This document shows, piece by piece, positions 25,006 to 36,232 of a stretch of 64,000 nt of DNA. Under the pieces are notes generated by a model that saw nothing but the letters and a program-made list of their open reading frames with translations, did not search any database and was not told the origin of the DNA. Numbering within the stretch: the stretch's first letter is position 1; each line of letters starts with the position of its first letter. Location: positions 47,164,501-47,228,500 of the forward strand of contig CM065380.1 in the NCBI GenBank assembly GCA_033060915.1, read 5' to 3'. Source of the DNA: Euryodendron excelsum (lineage: Eukaryota; Streptophyta; Magnoliopsida; Ericales; Pentaphylacaceae). Made by a program: the position numbers and the translations under genes.

Positions 25006-26216
25006 TGTTTTTGAAAGTTGGTTTAATGCACTTTTGGAAAGAGTTTTGAAAAACAAAACACGTTATGCAATCGACTTTGGTGGACAACCCTTTTGAAGAT
25101 CATTTCCATGAAAATTTTGACTCTAGCCAAGAGTACGGTTTATATGGTTAGTGATTGGAGACCATTCCAAGGAAGGTTTTCCCATAGCCATTATAACCTT
25201 TATCTTGACAAGAGTGGGGATTTCAAAAATCAACATAATGATGGCAACTTTTAGAAAATCATTTTTGATGCAAAGATGGAGAGAATGCATTTTTGAAAAT
25301 CATCTTTTGAGAAGGATTTTGAAAACCATTTTTCAAGGGAAACATTCCATCAAGAGAGGATTTATATGGCCAAGCAAAAGGGAGACCACTTAAGAGAGGG
25401 TTCCATAGCGCCATTCCAACCACTATACTTGAAAGAATGGAAATTTTGAAAATTAGAGAAATGGAAAGCAACCTTTATGCAAGTTAAAATGTAATGATGC
25501 CAAAATGAGAGTTAGGGGCTAGTAGGGATTTTGTAAGCTTCAAGGAACCAACTCTTGGAACAATTTTTTGGAAGAAATATAGAGTTGAAAATGACATGGA
25601 GTTTTAAGAGAAATATAAGCATCATTGAACATGACAACAAGCATAAAATGAAGCCAAGCATAGAAAATATGATCAAAATAGTAATATGCAAAGGGTTATG
25701 ATCACATACAAGGATTTTAAGCTACATCACATAAACAAGGGGCTCCTAGACCATACCATCGCAAAGTAGGCTAGTGAGAGGTCCCCCTACACGGTGGCTC
25801 TCACTTGCTTTCCTTTAGGCATGATCTAAGAGCCCTCTTGGCTCAAGCATGCAAGAATGGGGGGTTGTAAATGGGGATTAAAATAGAGAATAGCCTAAAT
25901 AGGCTAGGAGGGAGAAGAGAAGAGTGGGGAAAGACACAAATGTAAAAGAGATACCACCTTTTGCCTTCAACACACTTGTAGTCTTCAATAGATGTCTTGA
26001 TTGGAGCTTGAGGGGCTTCAAGAGGGCTTGAAGGGCTGGAAGTGAGTGTTTGATGGTGTATAAGGCTTTATAAGTGAAGTGTATAAGCTTGAGGATGGTG
26101 AAATCTAGCCTAAGTGTTGGAGGGGTGAAGTATGTATAGAGATTCGCAATTCTGGAGTGATTCCAGCAGAGTTTCGCATCAATTTTCGGTGCTTGAATAT
26201 GCAAGGGGGGGTCTGG

Positions 26217-26225
26217 TATTTATAG
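26217..26225 (-). promoter_or_regulatory. TATA box of LTR N2
   Basis: On the minus strand it reads 'ctataaata' in 'ttgcctataaataccag', matching the plus-strand relatives. Confidence 0.55.
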
Positions 26226-26606
26226 GCAAAATTTTTTGACATTGGCGCATGTAGTACATTCGCCTGTGTAAATTTTACACAGGCACATATCCTACATGCG
26301 CGGGTACTATTCCATTGGGAGAATGCCACGTGACACCCAGTGTACTGGTTAAATCTCGAGCATTGATTAAAATGTAGTTGATCTGATCAAAATTTGAGCG
26401 CATGTAGCATACGCTCCATCACCAGAAAGGTTCGTCCAAACTTTGTCTCGATAATTGAGTCAACCGGGAAGGTTCCGAGGGAATTGGTTGCACCCCCGGT
26501 GCTCTCTTAGGGTTTCTCGTGAACTTTCATGTTTTCGAAGAGTTTGAATTATGTTTGGAAGCATGGGATATCGTCTTAGGAAGCGTGTATAAAATAACAC
26601 TTTTGC

Positions 26607-27043
26607 GGAGCTTCTGTGACACGCTCCGAGGGTGTTCGAAAGTGGCTGTATTCGTGTTGTGTGATCGAGGCCTTTGGGAAGTGATTTTTTTGTTCGGACC
26701 TTACCGATGGAAAATACTCTAGAAATACTTTCAGGAATTCCCAGATTTACGTATTTCTCAAGTCATTTGATGGTGCATTTTGATCGGGGAATTGAAAAAA
26801 AAGTCAACCTTGGTGGAGCGTCTGCAAGACGCTCCAAGGGTTGTCGAAAGTTGTAGTTTTTGCACCGTACGATGGAGGGCTTCAGGAAGCGATCTATCCG
26901 ATCGAGCCGTATCGATGGAAAGACCTATGAATGAGCTTTCGAGAATTCCCTGATTTACGCATTTCTCAAGTCAGTTGACGGTGCATTATAACCAGGGAAT
27001 TAGGAGAAAAGATAATTTAGGTGGAGCATCTGCGAGACGCTCT
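26607..27043 (-). repeat. 208-bp hairpin repeats in the N2 U3
   Basis: Three hairpins start at 26607, 26815 and 27023, exactly 208 bp apart. The middle one is perfect: ggagcgtct, loop gca, agacgctcc. They lie a few hundred bases upstream of the minus-strand TATA box, in the expected enhancer region of an LTR. Confidence 0.85.
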
Positions 27044-28061
27044 AGGGAACTTTTATCGAGTCATGTGAGTTTAGTGTCGTATGATCCTCCTCGGGTTAAA
27101 CAAGGGTGTGTGGTGAAACCTTTTGCTCAAAATCCCGGGACCGGTGCTATTTCGGGGCATATTTGGATTGTTAGGGGCAAAACAGTCATTTTGATTGGGA
27201 TTGGCTGGAAATGGTTAGGAATGGTTTAGTGTGTTGTGTTAAGCGTGTAGGGTTGTTCAAGGATGGTTTTGGGAGTGTCTTTTACCGCTCGGCGGGGTTT
27301 GTGTAGTGTTGAGGTGTTCAGGGGCAAAACGGTCATTTTGACCGGAATGAGTCGAAATAGGACCGAATTTGGATCAAATGGCGTGTGGGGGACGCCTAAT
27401 GGTTAACAACATTTTGGAAGGATAGACTTATCATTTTAAGGGATTTTTAACTTTTCCAAAATGTGCCTGGAGGCCCAAGGGGCGAGTTTGGTCATTTTTC
27501 ACCGAGTCGGGCTAGCAGGCGCCAGTGTTGACCTAGGTGCTGGTTCCCGAGACCACCCATTCTCAGAAAACTACATATGCAGTGTCCGTCTCTAAGAACG
27601 CCCGGTCTTAGAGAACTACCTGTAAGGGCGGTGTTGGTTCCTGAGAACGCCTGGTCCTAGAAAGCTACCTGAATTGGTGGTGTTGGTCTCTGAGAACGCC
27701 CGATCTCGGAGAACTACCAAATGACGGACATTCTACATTGGCGGGCTAGCAGGCGCCAGAAGTGAACTGTCTAAAACTTGATGAGGTGTTAGTCCCCGAG
27801 ATAGCCCGATCTCGGGAAGCTACTTGGTTGGCGTTGGTTTCCAAGATCGCCTGGTCTGGAAAACTACCTGGAATAATGGTGCTTATGGCTCCAACGGATT
27901 CTTGTGAACCCGAGAAGCGACCAATTGGTTGGATTGGAGATTGAAATGCTCATCTTGAGCCTGCATGTGTTGAGATGCTTGAAACCGAGCCCGGTCGGGC
28001 CGGAGATTGCCGAGCGAGCAAAAATGGGGTGCTTACAATCATCCAAACCTTAGTTTAAAAT

Positions 28062-28310
28062 CACCTCCTTTCAAATACCTAGGTTCACCAAGCCCTAGTT
28101 GTCTAACCCTTGGTCATCTAAACCCTAGGTTAACCTAACCCTAGTTAAGTAACCCTAGGTTAACCTAGTTCTCCTACCCTAGGTCAATCTAACCCTAATT
28201 AACCAAACCCTAGGTTGGCCTAACTCTCATTAGGTAACCCAAGTTAACCAAACCCTAGGTTAACTTAACCCTAGTTGACCCAACTCTAATTACCCTAACC
28301 TAGCTTAGTT
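28062..28310 (+). repeat. CCCTAGGTTAACC-like repeat block in F1
   Basis: About ten irregular units such as 'taaccctaggttaacctaacc' and 'ctagttaagtaaccc'. It follows directly on the N2 insertion point. Confidence 0.65.
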
Positions 28311-28989
28311 GGCTCAAGAGTCCAATTCCAAATCTCTTTCAAGCCATCTTTCAATTAGAAAACCACTTTCATAGCATGCTTTTAAAAACATTCTACTCTC
28401 TTAAGTTTTTAAAAATCAATTCCAAAATCTTTTCAAATGCTTCCATACTCTATCTCAAAATGTTTTCAAGAGCTTTCTTAAACTTGCCTTCACTAAATGG
28501 TTAGACACTTAAAAATTTTCAAAAATTATTTTCAAAATGCTTTAAAAACCTCACAACCCTAAAGTGTCCCAATCTTTTCATGGTTAGGGTTTCCAAGGGA
28601 AAGTGATGAATTAAATGTAACATTCAAAGGTTCATAATAGGGTTCTAAACCCTAAATACTTTCCAAAACCTCTTTCAAAAATAATTTTCAAAAGTGACAT
28701 CCTTAAGACAATCTTAGTCATTCAATGATTATGGTTTCTTAAGGAAATATATCAAACAGAGTTCTATAACCTTAAAGCTTTAAAAATCTAATGGAAGTCT
28801 CTAGCCCCTTTTCCAAATATGTTTATAAAATTCATGACCTTAAAGGAGTTAGTCTCTTAATAGCTAATCTCTCAAAGGGGGTGAGATATTTAACCTACCT
28901 TCTATAAGGTTTTCAAAAATGGTTTTCAAAAACTTTTCAAATACAAGTTTACAAGAGCTTTGTCAATCCAAACTCCATTTCAAAATCTT

Positions 28990-29350
28990 CGAATCAAGCT
29001 TTTAAAAAATATTTCAAAACTCTCTTAAGTTGTTTCAAAAATATTTCAAAACTCCCTTAAGTTGTTTTAAAAACATTCCAAAACTCTCTTGAGTTGCTTC
29101 CAAAAATACTTCAAAAATGCTTTCAAAGTTCCAGTTAAAAACATTTCGAAACTCCATTTAGTTGCTTCAAAAACTTTCCAAAACTCTCTTGAGTCATTTC
29201 AAAAACATTCCAAGCTCCCTTGAGTTATTTCAAAAACATTCCAAAACTCTATTGAGCTATTTTCTAAAAACACTTCAAAATAATCCAAGTCTTATTTCAA
29301 AGATACTTTAAAAAATATCCAAGTCCAAGTCCAAGTCCAAAATCTCTTGA
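28990..29350 (+). repeat. Minisatellite in F1, same monomer type as F0
   Basis: About ten degenerate units of 'ctcttgagttgtttcaaaaacattccaaaa' type, more diverged than in F0. The final part switches to 'caagtccaagtccaagtcc' triplication near 29320-29338. Confidence 0.75.
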
Positions 29351-31796
29351 GTTCAAGTTTTAAAAACCTTCCAAGACTCCCATGAATCAATCTTCGATCA
29401 GGCCGTCGCCTAAACTATGACTGACCTAATTCCCACCAAATAGAATACATAGGCAACTTAGGAAAACCTAGGTGCGGTCACCATGCCCTTCAAAATGACA
29501 CCACATCCTCCAAATGGACACTTTTCAAAAATACTTTAAACCATCCAACTTTCAAAACTCACATCGCTTGCTGGAATTACTAATGACTTGATTCTCGTCA
29601 AATGAGATATATTGGTAGCCTTCAAATAGGTGTGGTCATAAGCTTATTTTCAAATCAAATACCTTTTTCAAAATACTTTCCCAAATTCAACAATCTTTCC
29701 AAAGTCTAGTTTCCAACCCTTTTCAAATCTTCCAAAAATCTTTTCAAAACTTGCATCATGTATTATTCGTACAAAAAGTGATGACCAGACCCTTCTTTCA
29801 AAAGTCTAAAAGTGGATATAAAGTGAAAATAAGTAACCGATGATTCAAGTGAGTAAACTAAAGGTGAATAGATATATAGGTACCGAAAGAACGGGGTATG
29901 ATGATGATCTTTGGATAACTTCTCTACACGTAACTAACCCCCGGACTATATATTTCTATTTCGAAGACTAAAATTGGAGTCACATTTTGAAAAGGGCTTT
30001 CAAAAGGTTGCTAAAAACCTTTTTTCTAAAAACCTTCTTAATAAAGACATTTTTAAAAACTTTTTTTAAAAACTTAAGTTTAATCTTCAGATTACACTTA
30101 GTTTTTGGTAACCTAGCACATCTTTTACTATGTTAGGTAGCAACTCCAAAAAAAATTTAAAAGCCCTTATTCAAATGAAAGACAAGTTTTCAAGTTCAAA
30201 CCCCTATTATAGTTGTCCTATTAAGAGGGCAAGTTCTAACAGAGAGAGTACCGTACTATTCCCGAGTCAAGAGAGCTTAGGTAAAAACTAGAATGCTACA
30301 CCAAGCCACCCCAAACTCATTTCAATGATGAAAACAGTAAGAAAACTCTGCTAAAATAGCTCTAGAACCTCCAAAATTTCAAAATTTCAAAGTTTCTCAA
30401 GGATTCGAGCCTCTCTAAGCTCAAGCCCCTTCAACTATGGTGGATTGAAGAAGTCTAAAGGCCAAAGGTAAACTCCTATTTAAGCTTATGCTCTCCCCAC
30501 TCCATCTCATCTCCCTCCTAGCCCACTTGGGCTATGCTTCTCTTTTAAACCCCAGCTCTAACCCTCTCTTCTTGTGTGCTTGCAACAAGTGGGCTCTTAG
30601 GCCATGCTTAAATGAAAGTTTATGAGAACCACCAGTTGAGGGAGATCTCATAAGCCTAATTGAGTATAGTATGGCCCTTAGAGCCCCTTGCAATATGGTG
30701 TGGCCTAAACTTTGAATGTTCATGACCTTGCATCCTAGTTGTTATAACGATCATGTTATACTTGCAATGGTTGCATTTGTGTGTTTGAAACCCTTTTTCG
30801 AGTCACCATTGATTTCATTTTCAAAGGCTTTCTAAAGTTCATGCCAAAGTGGTTTTCAAAAAGTACCTCTAAAGTCCTTCAAATTGGAGTTTCTTGAAGT
30901 TTAAACCAAGAACCTTAATTTTCCAAGCCTTAGGATGTTTTTCAAAAAACCCTAATCTTTACCTTTCATTCATGTGGCTCTCTTAAGTTTTGTACAAAAA
31001 TGGTTTTCAAAACCACCCTCTAAAAGGCTTTTTAGGTTTTGCTTTCTTGAGTTTTGCACAAAAATAATTTTCAAAATCACCCTATCTAAAAGAGGTTTTC
31101 ATGATTTTCAAAATTTTCAAAATAGCCCTCCATTAGGGAATTTTCAATGTTTTTGCTCTCTTGAGTTTTCAAGTTGGAATGGTTCCAAGGAAACTCTCTA
31201 ATGAGTGGTTTCCACAAAAATAACCATAGGAACCCTTGCTCACTAGAGTGGTTTTCAATGCCCTAAAAGTGGTTTTCTAAATTAACCCTTTCCCAAAAAA
31301 TAGTTTCCAAACATTCATTCTCTTTAGTTTTGAATCAAAGTAGTTTTCAAAACTACTTATTCTATATTGATTTTCAAAAGTTTTACTCTCTTGAGTTAGT
31401 GGTTAAAATGGTTCCAAAACAACCCTTTCTTGGGTGGTTCCCAAATACCAACCATATGAACCCTATACTCACTTGAGTGGTTTTTATAAAATGGCTTTCA
31501 AAACTCACAAACTCTCTTGAGTTAGTTTTTTAAAAGGTTTCTAATATAAAATGATAAGATTTTTACATAAAATCATGGTTTTTAAAACATCTTTTCAAGT
31601 TCATGTATAAAACCACTTTTCCAACCTTTTTAAAACCACTAGGACCAAACCCTAGTTCAAAATCACCTTTTTAAAATTACTAGGACCAAACCTTAACTCA
31701 AAACCACCTTTCCAAAACCATCAGGTCTAAACTCTAGTTCAAAACCACCTTTCCAAAATCATTAGGATCAAACCCTAATTCAAAACAACCTTTTCA

Positions 31797-32010
31797 AAAC
31801 CCTAGGTTAACCCAACCCTAGGACATCTCCAAACCCCAGGTTAATCTAACCCAAATTAGTTAACCCTAGGTCTACCTAATCCTAGTTGTCTAACCATATG
31901 TTAACCTAACCGTAGTTAGTTAACCATATGTCATCCTGACCCTAGGTTAATCTAACCCTAGTTAGTTAATCCTAGGTCATCCTAACCTTAGTTACCTTAA
32001 CTAAGGTTAC
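31797..32010 (+). repeat. CCCTAGGTTAACC-like repeat block in F0
   Basis: Same irregular motif as in F1 and N2, in the same order relative to the TATA box and the minisatellite. It is preceded by 'ccactaggaccaaaccctagttcaaaatcacc' repeats (31625-31800). Confidence 0.65.
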
Positions 32011-32689
32011 TAAACTTCAAGTCTCTAATTCCAATCCCATTTCAAACCGCTCTTCAATCTAAAATGCTCTTTCAAAGTTTGTTTTCAAAACCTTCCACTC
32101 TTTTGAGTTTTTCAAAAATCATGACTTTAAGTCTCTTCAAATGTTTCCATACTCCTCCCAAAATATTTTCAAGAGCTCTTTTAAGCTTGTCTTGACAAAA
32201 TTGGCTAGACACTTAACCTTTTCAAAAGCCATTTCTAAAATTGTTTTCCAAAAACTCATAATTCTAAGGTGATCCTAACCCTTTCATGGTTAGGGTTTCT
32301 AAAGGAAAGTGATACATTGAATGAAAGCTTCAAAGTCCATATTAGGGTTCCAATGCCCAAGTGTTTTTTAAAATCTTTTTTCAAAATAATTTTTTGAAAA
32401 TCACACTCTTGAAGCAACCTTAGTCCTTCCATGGTTAGGATCGCTCGAGTAAAAGTGAGCTATCCAACTAGGGTTTCCTAACTCTAAAAGTTTTCAAAAC
32501 CCTAAGGGAAATTTCCAACTGCTTTTCTAAAAATGTTTTTTAAATACATAACCTTAAAGGAGTTTAGTTTCCTAATAGCTAACCTCTCAAAGGTGATGTT
32601 GATATTCAACATACCTTTCTTATGGTGATTTCAAAAACTTTTCAAAAACAAGTTCACAAGAGCTTTTACCTTGTTTCAATCCAAATCTA

Positions 32690-33500
32690 TTTTTCAAAAT
32701 TCTCTTGAGTTGTTTCAAAAACTTTTCAAAATTCTCTTGAGTTGTTTAAAAAATATTCCAAAACTCTCTTGAGTCGTTTAAAAAACTTTTCAAAATTCTC
32801 TTGAGTTGTTTCAAAAATATTTCAAAACTCTCTTGAGTTGTTTTCTAAAACATTTCTAAACTCGCTTGAGTTGTTTCAAAAATATTCTAAAACTCTCTTG
32901 AGTTGTTTCAAAATTATTTCCAAAACTCTCTTAAGTTGTTTAAAAACCTTTCTAGAATTCTCTTAAGTTGTTTCAAAAATATTCCAAAACTCTCTTGAGT
33001 TGTTTTCTAAAACATTTCCCAACTCCCTTGAATTGTTTCAAAAATATTCCAAAACTCTCTTGAATTGATTTTTAAAATATTTTCAAACTCCCTTGAGTTG
33101 TTTCAAAAGTATTTCCGAAACTCTTTTGAGTTGTTCCAAAAATATTCCAAAACTCCCTTGAGTCGCTTTAAAAAATATTCTAAAAACTTTCTTGAGTTGT
33201 TTCAAAAATATTCCAAAACTCTCTTGATTTGCTTCAAAAAAATATTTTCAAAACTTTCTTGAGTTGCTTTAAAAATATTCTAAAACTCTCTTGAGTTGCT
33301 TCTAAAAATATTTTCAAAACTCCCTTGAGTTATTTCAAAAATATTCTAAAACTCTCTTGAGCTGTTCCAAAAATATTCTAAAACTCTCTTGAGTTGCTTA
33401 AAAAATATTCCAAAAACTCCATTGAATTGTATATTTCCAAGCTCCCTTGAGTTGTTTCAAAAACATTCCAAAACTTTCTTAAGTTGCAAAAATACTTAAA
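32690..33500 (+). repeat. 32-bp minisatellite in F0 (about 24 copies)
   Basis: The monomer is approximately 'ctcttgagttgtttcaaaaa' followed by 'tattccaaaact'. Successive 'cttgag' occur at 32704, 32736 and 32768, giving a 32-bp period that continues to about 33490. A short open frame at 33065-33262 (LFQKYSKT repeats) is only a by-product of this repeat. Confidence 0.9.
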
Positions 33501-34411
33501 AACATTCCAAGTTTTATTTTAAAAACCTTTTAAAACTCTTTTGAGTTCAAGTTTTAAAAACCTTTCAAGACTCCATGATGAGTCCACTTTTCAATCGTGC
33601 TCTTGTACAAGCTACAAATGACTTGATTCTTACCAAACAAGATACGTAAGCAACCTTCATATATCTGGTCGTAACCCTTATTTCAAGTCAAATATTCATT
33701 TTCAAAACTCTTCTTTAATCAAAATTTTCTATCTCAAGTCAAACTTTACAAAAACTTCCTATTCTTTTAAAAGTATCTTTTAAAAATCAAATTTCAATCC
33801 CTTTTTCCAAATATTTTAAAAGTCCTTCCAAACTATGGGTCATGCATCATTCATCTAAAAATTGATGACCAAATCCTGTTTTCAAAATTTTAATAAGTGG
33901 ATATAAAGTGGATATTTAGTAATCGGCGATTCAAGTGAGTAAACTAATGGTGAATATACATATAGGTACTGAAAGGGTGGGATAGCATGATAATCCTAGA
34001 ATATCTTCTCTATACGTAACTAACTCCCAAACCATAGATTTCTATTTCAAAGATTAACTCAGAGTCACGTTTTAGAAAGGGTTTTAAAACTTTCAAAAGA
34101 TTGCTAACAAACTCTTTTCCAAAAAAAAAAAAAAAAAAAAACCTTCTTAAGAATGTCATTTTCAAACTGTTTTCAAAAAACTTAAGTTTAGTTTTCGGAT
34201 TATACTTAGCTTTCAGGTTACCTAGTACATTATTACCAATGTTAGAAGGTGACTCAAAACTTTTTTAAAAAACCCTTAATTAAATCAAGTTTTCAATTTC
34301 AAACCTCCATCGCACTTATCCTTTTAAAAGGGTAAGTTCTAACAGAGAGAGTACCGTCCTTTTTTTCTAGTCAAGAGAAACTTAGTCAAAAAATCGGGGT
34401 GAGACAAACTC

Positions 34412-34864
34412 AACATAAAACTATGCTCGAAAAAGTCACTTATATACATCAATCTATCTCCAATAATAGTATTCAAACAAAAACACAACAGCAATAACCA
34501 CATATATAATGTTTTATCCTTTGCATGTGTATAAAATTCTCTTTCCTTTACTACCATCAAGCATATATTTCTTTCCACCCCTTTCGTCATGATTTGACAA
34601 AGCAAAAATCCAATGCAAGGAAAAAAGAGAGATAAAGAACAAAAGACAATATATAACAATTATGCAAAAATAGATAATTTGATATAAGATAATGAAACAA
34701 AAACACTAAAAACAAAATAAAGTGTAACTATGTAAATCAACTAAACCACATTAGTCTCTATATCCAAACTCATATGAAACAAATAATATTCCAAAAACAG
34801 AAATGAAGAATTTGGTACATAAACTGAAGTAAAAGTCTAGGCTTTTTGTTGCAAGATTATAAAG
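34412..34864. other. Spacer between F0 and the copia element
   Basis: AT-rich, with no recognisable feature. A minus-strand open stretch at 34339-34659 straddles the F0 boundary and has hydrophobic segments, but it matches nothing I know and is probably chance. Confidence 0.4.
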
Positions 34865-36214
34865 TGTTAGGGATTTATACTAAAAGACATACTTTGTGTA
34901 ATGGCTTTAGTATTTATTAATAAATTAGTTATTTCATTTGACTGAGAATCTATGTGAGCAATATTTGCATTGTGTTATTTATTTAATAATTATGCATGTG
35001 TGTATCTTATTCTATATAGTAGATGATTTGGTGCGTATAGTACGGCTTACACATGAAAGATCAGATCATCGGTTCTTATGGAATATAAGCTTATCGTACA
35101 CAATCTTAGATGGAACTGAACACACCATCAGTAGAACTGTAGCACAAGATTTTAATAAGTCTATCTTAACTATGAGGAACAATAAAGTTTCAACTCATTG
35201 TACTAGTACACTTTGTGTGTATTGAACAAGACCGTGTTGAAGTAATTATTTTTATACTGACTATATAAAAAAATTAATACCTTATGATTATTATGAGTAC
35301 TTTTGCTATTATTCCTAATATAACAACTAGACACGTGCATGTAATATTTATTATTTTGATTCACAGAAGAGTGAGATTCTTTATGGGTCAATAAACTCAG
35401 TGAGTTGGACAATAAGATTACGTGTATGGTGAATATTAATTATTGATGGAATTCACATTCCGGTATAGAGATTGATGATACCCTCTTAAGGAAACATATA
35501 AGTTTTGATTATATCAAACCCTGCGGGTGGATTATGAATTCGACATATCAAATAAGTTAAATAGAATATCCCAAGGAATTAAATAAGCCTATTAAATTTA
35601 ATTGTCAGTAATTTAATTTAATAGACGGGTATTTATGATCTTAACGTAGGGAGATAAATAAGCATTTAATAATATGAAATTCGAAATATAATTCTTAGTA
35701 TGACAGGAAATACAATTATGATTCATTAGTAGTATAAATTATAATTTAGCTAAATAGAAATTAATCCTAGTTGGATTAGGAATCCTCATTTGCGTAGAAA
35801 GCCCTAATCATACTAATTATGTGATCCTTGCTGTAACCTCTATATATATACGCACTATAAGAGTAGCTAAGGTCACATTTACTCATAATTTAAATATGCA
35901 CATTTTTGTAAGAGCAAGAAACTCTAACAGCTGCGAGTCCACTCTCTCTGGAGTAAGGCCTGTTCGAGAGATACAACAAAAGTTCAAAGGTTGAGTTCGA
36001 GCAATCAAATTTTTCTTGTTGTTGTTGCTTGCTGTTCGAGATCAAAGTAAAGGGATTTAGAAGTTCATACCTGCTGTTATTCAGAATCAATCCAGAGAGA
36101 TCTCGAATGTATGATTCAAATCACATAGATTAGTTTATGCTAATCGAATTATAATTTTTGGTATTCTGCGTATGCATTATAGCTGGGTCGTGAGAAATTC
36201 TGCAGTCCCTAACA
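34865..36214 (+). repeat. 5' LTR of the copia element
   Basis: 1,350 bp, with terminal inverted repeat TGTTAGGGA..TCCCTAACA. The TATA-like 'ctatatatatacgcactataagag' is at about 35842. Confidence 0.9.
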
Positions 36215-36232
36215 ATTGATATTAGTGCCTTG
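36215..36232 (+). other. Primer-binding site of the copia element (degenerate)
   Basis: 'attgatattagtgccttg' directly after the 5' LTR resembles the usual copia tRNA-Met complement TGGTATCAGAGC with mutations. Confidence 0.6.

Larger units (their letters stand above)
23368..28037 (-). mobile_element. Giant LTR N2 (minus strand), nested in the F1 downstream half
   Basis: On the minus strand it starts TGTAAGCACCCCATTTTTG at 28037 and ends '..aaaaaccggggcgcgaca' at 23368, 4,670 bp. Flanks are GCCAT (23363-23367) and ATCAT (28038-28042), differing by two transitions, so a decayed 5-bp duplication is likely. F1 continues from 'aaaaccctaggccat' to 'atccaaaccttagtttaaaatcacc'. It carries a minus-strand TATA box (26217-26225), three 208-bp hairpin repeats in U3, a block of CCCTAGGTTAACC-like motifs and a roughly 30-bp minisatellite. 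No coding region was found. Confidence 0.7.
16499..30300 (+). mobile_element. Giant LTR F1, inserted just downstream of the F0 TATA box
   Basis: F1 starts TGTAAACACCCC at 16499 and ends '..tagaatgctaca' at 30300. Flanks are CTAGG (16494-16498) and CCAAG (30301-30305), a 5-bp duplication with two transitions. The flanks join back into a continuous F0: 'ctataaatactagg' then 'ccacccc', parallel to F1's own 'ctataaatattaggtcacccc'. F1's own sequence is 16499-18069, 21699-23367 and 28038-30300, about 5.5 kb. It carries a TATA box at 22071-22079, 208-bp hairpin repeats upstream of it, and a 32-bp minisatellite downstream. There is no coding region. Confidence 0.7.
13459..34406 (+). mobile_element. 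Giant LTR F0 (outermost of the nest; probable solo LTR)
   Basis: F0 starts TGTAAGCACCC at 13459 and ends CGGGGTGAGACA at 34406. It is flanked by a perfect 5-bp duplication: AACTC at 13454-13458 and at 34407-34411. Its own sequence is 13459-16498 plus 30301-34406, about 6.1 kb once F1 and a roughly 1-kb insertion (about 14155-15145) are removed. A TATA box (ctataaata, 16485-16493) sits mid-element, and the downstream part resumes at 30301 with the same leader as F1 ('gctctagaacctccaaaatt'). TG..CA ends, a 5-bp duplication, an internal promoter and no gag-pol together indicate a solo LTR of a large-LTR retrotransposon. Ty3-gypsy Tat/Ogre-type elements have LTRs this long, but the lineage is inference. 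Confidence 0.75.

Noticed and set aside
28062..28310. Interstitial telomere repeat
   Set aside because: Units are CCCTAGGTTAACC-like and irregular, not CCCTAAA; the same block recurs at fixed position in three LTR copies.
33065..33262. Frame with LFQKYSKT repeats
   Set aside because: By-product of the 32-bp minisatellite in LTR F0, with no protein-like context.
32690..33500. CRISPR-like array
   Set aside because: Repeats are contiguous without unique spacers, inside a plant LTR.
34339..34659. 106-residue minus-strand frame with hydrophobic segments
   Set aside because: It crosses the F0 boundary and its target duplication, so it cannot be an old gene.
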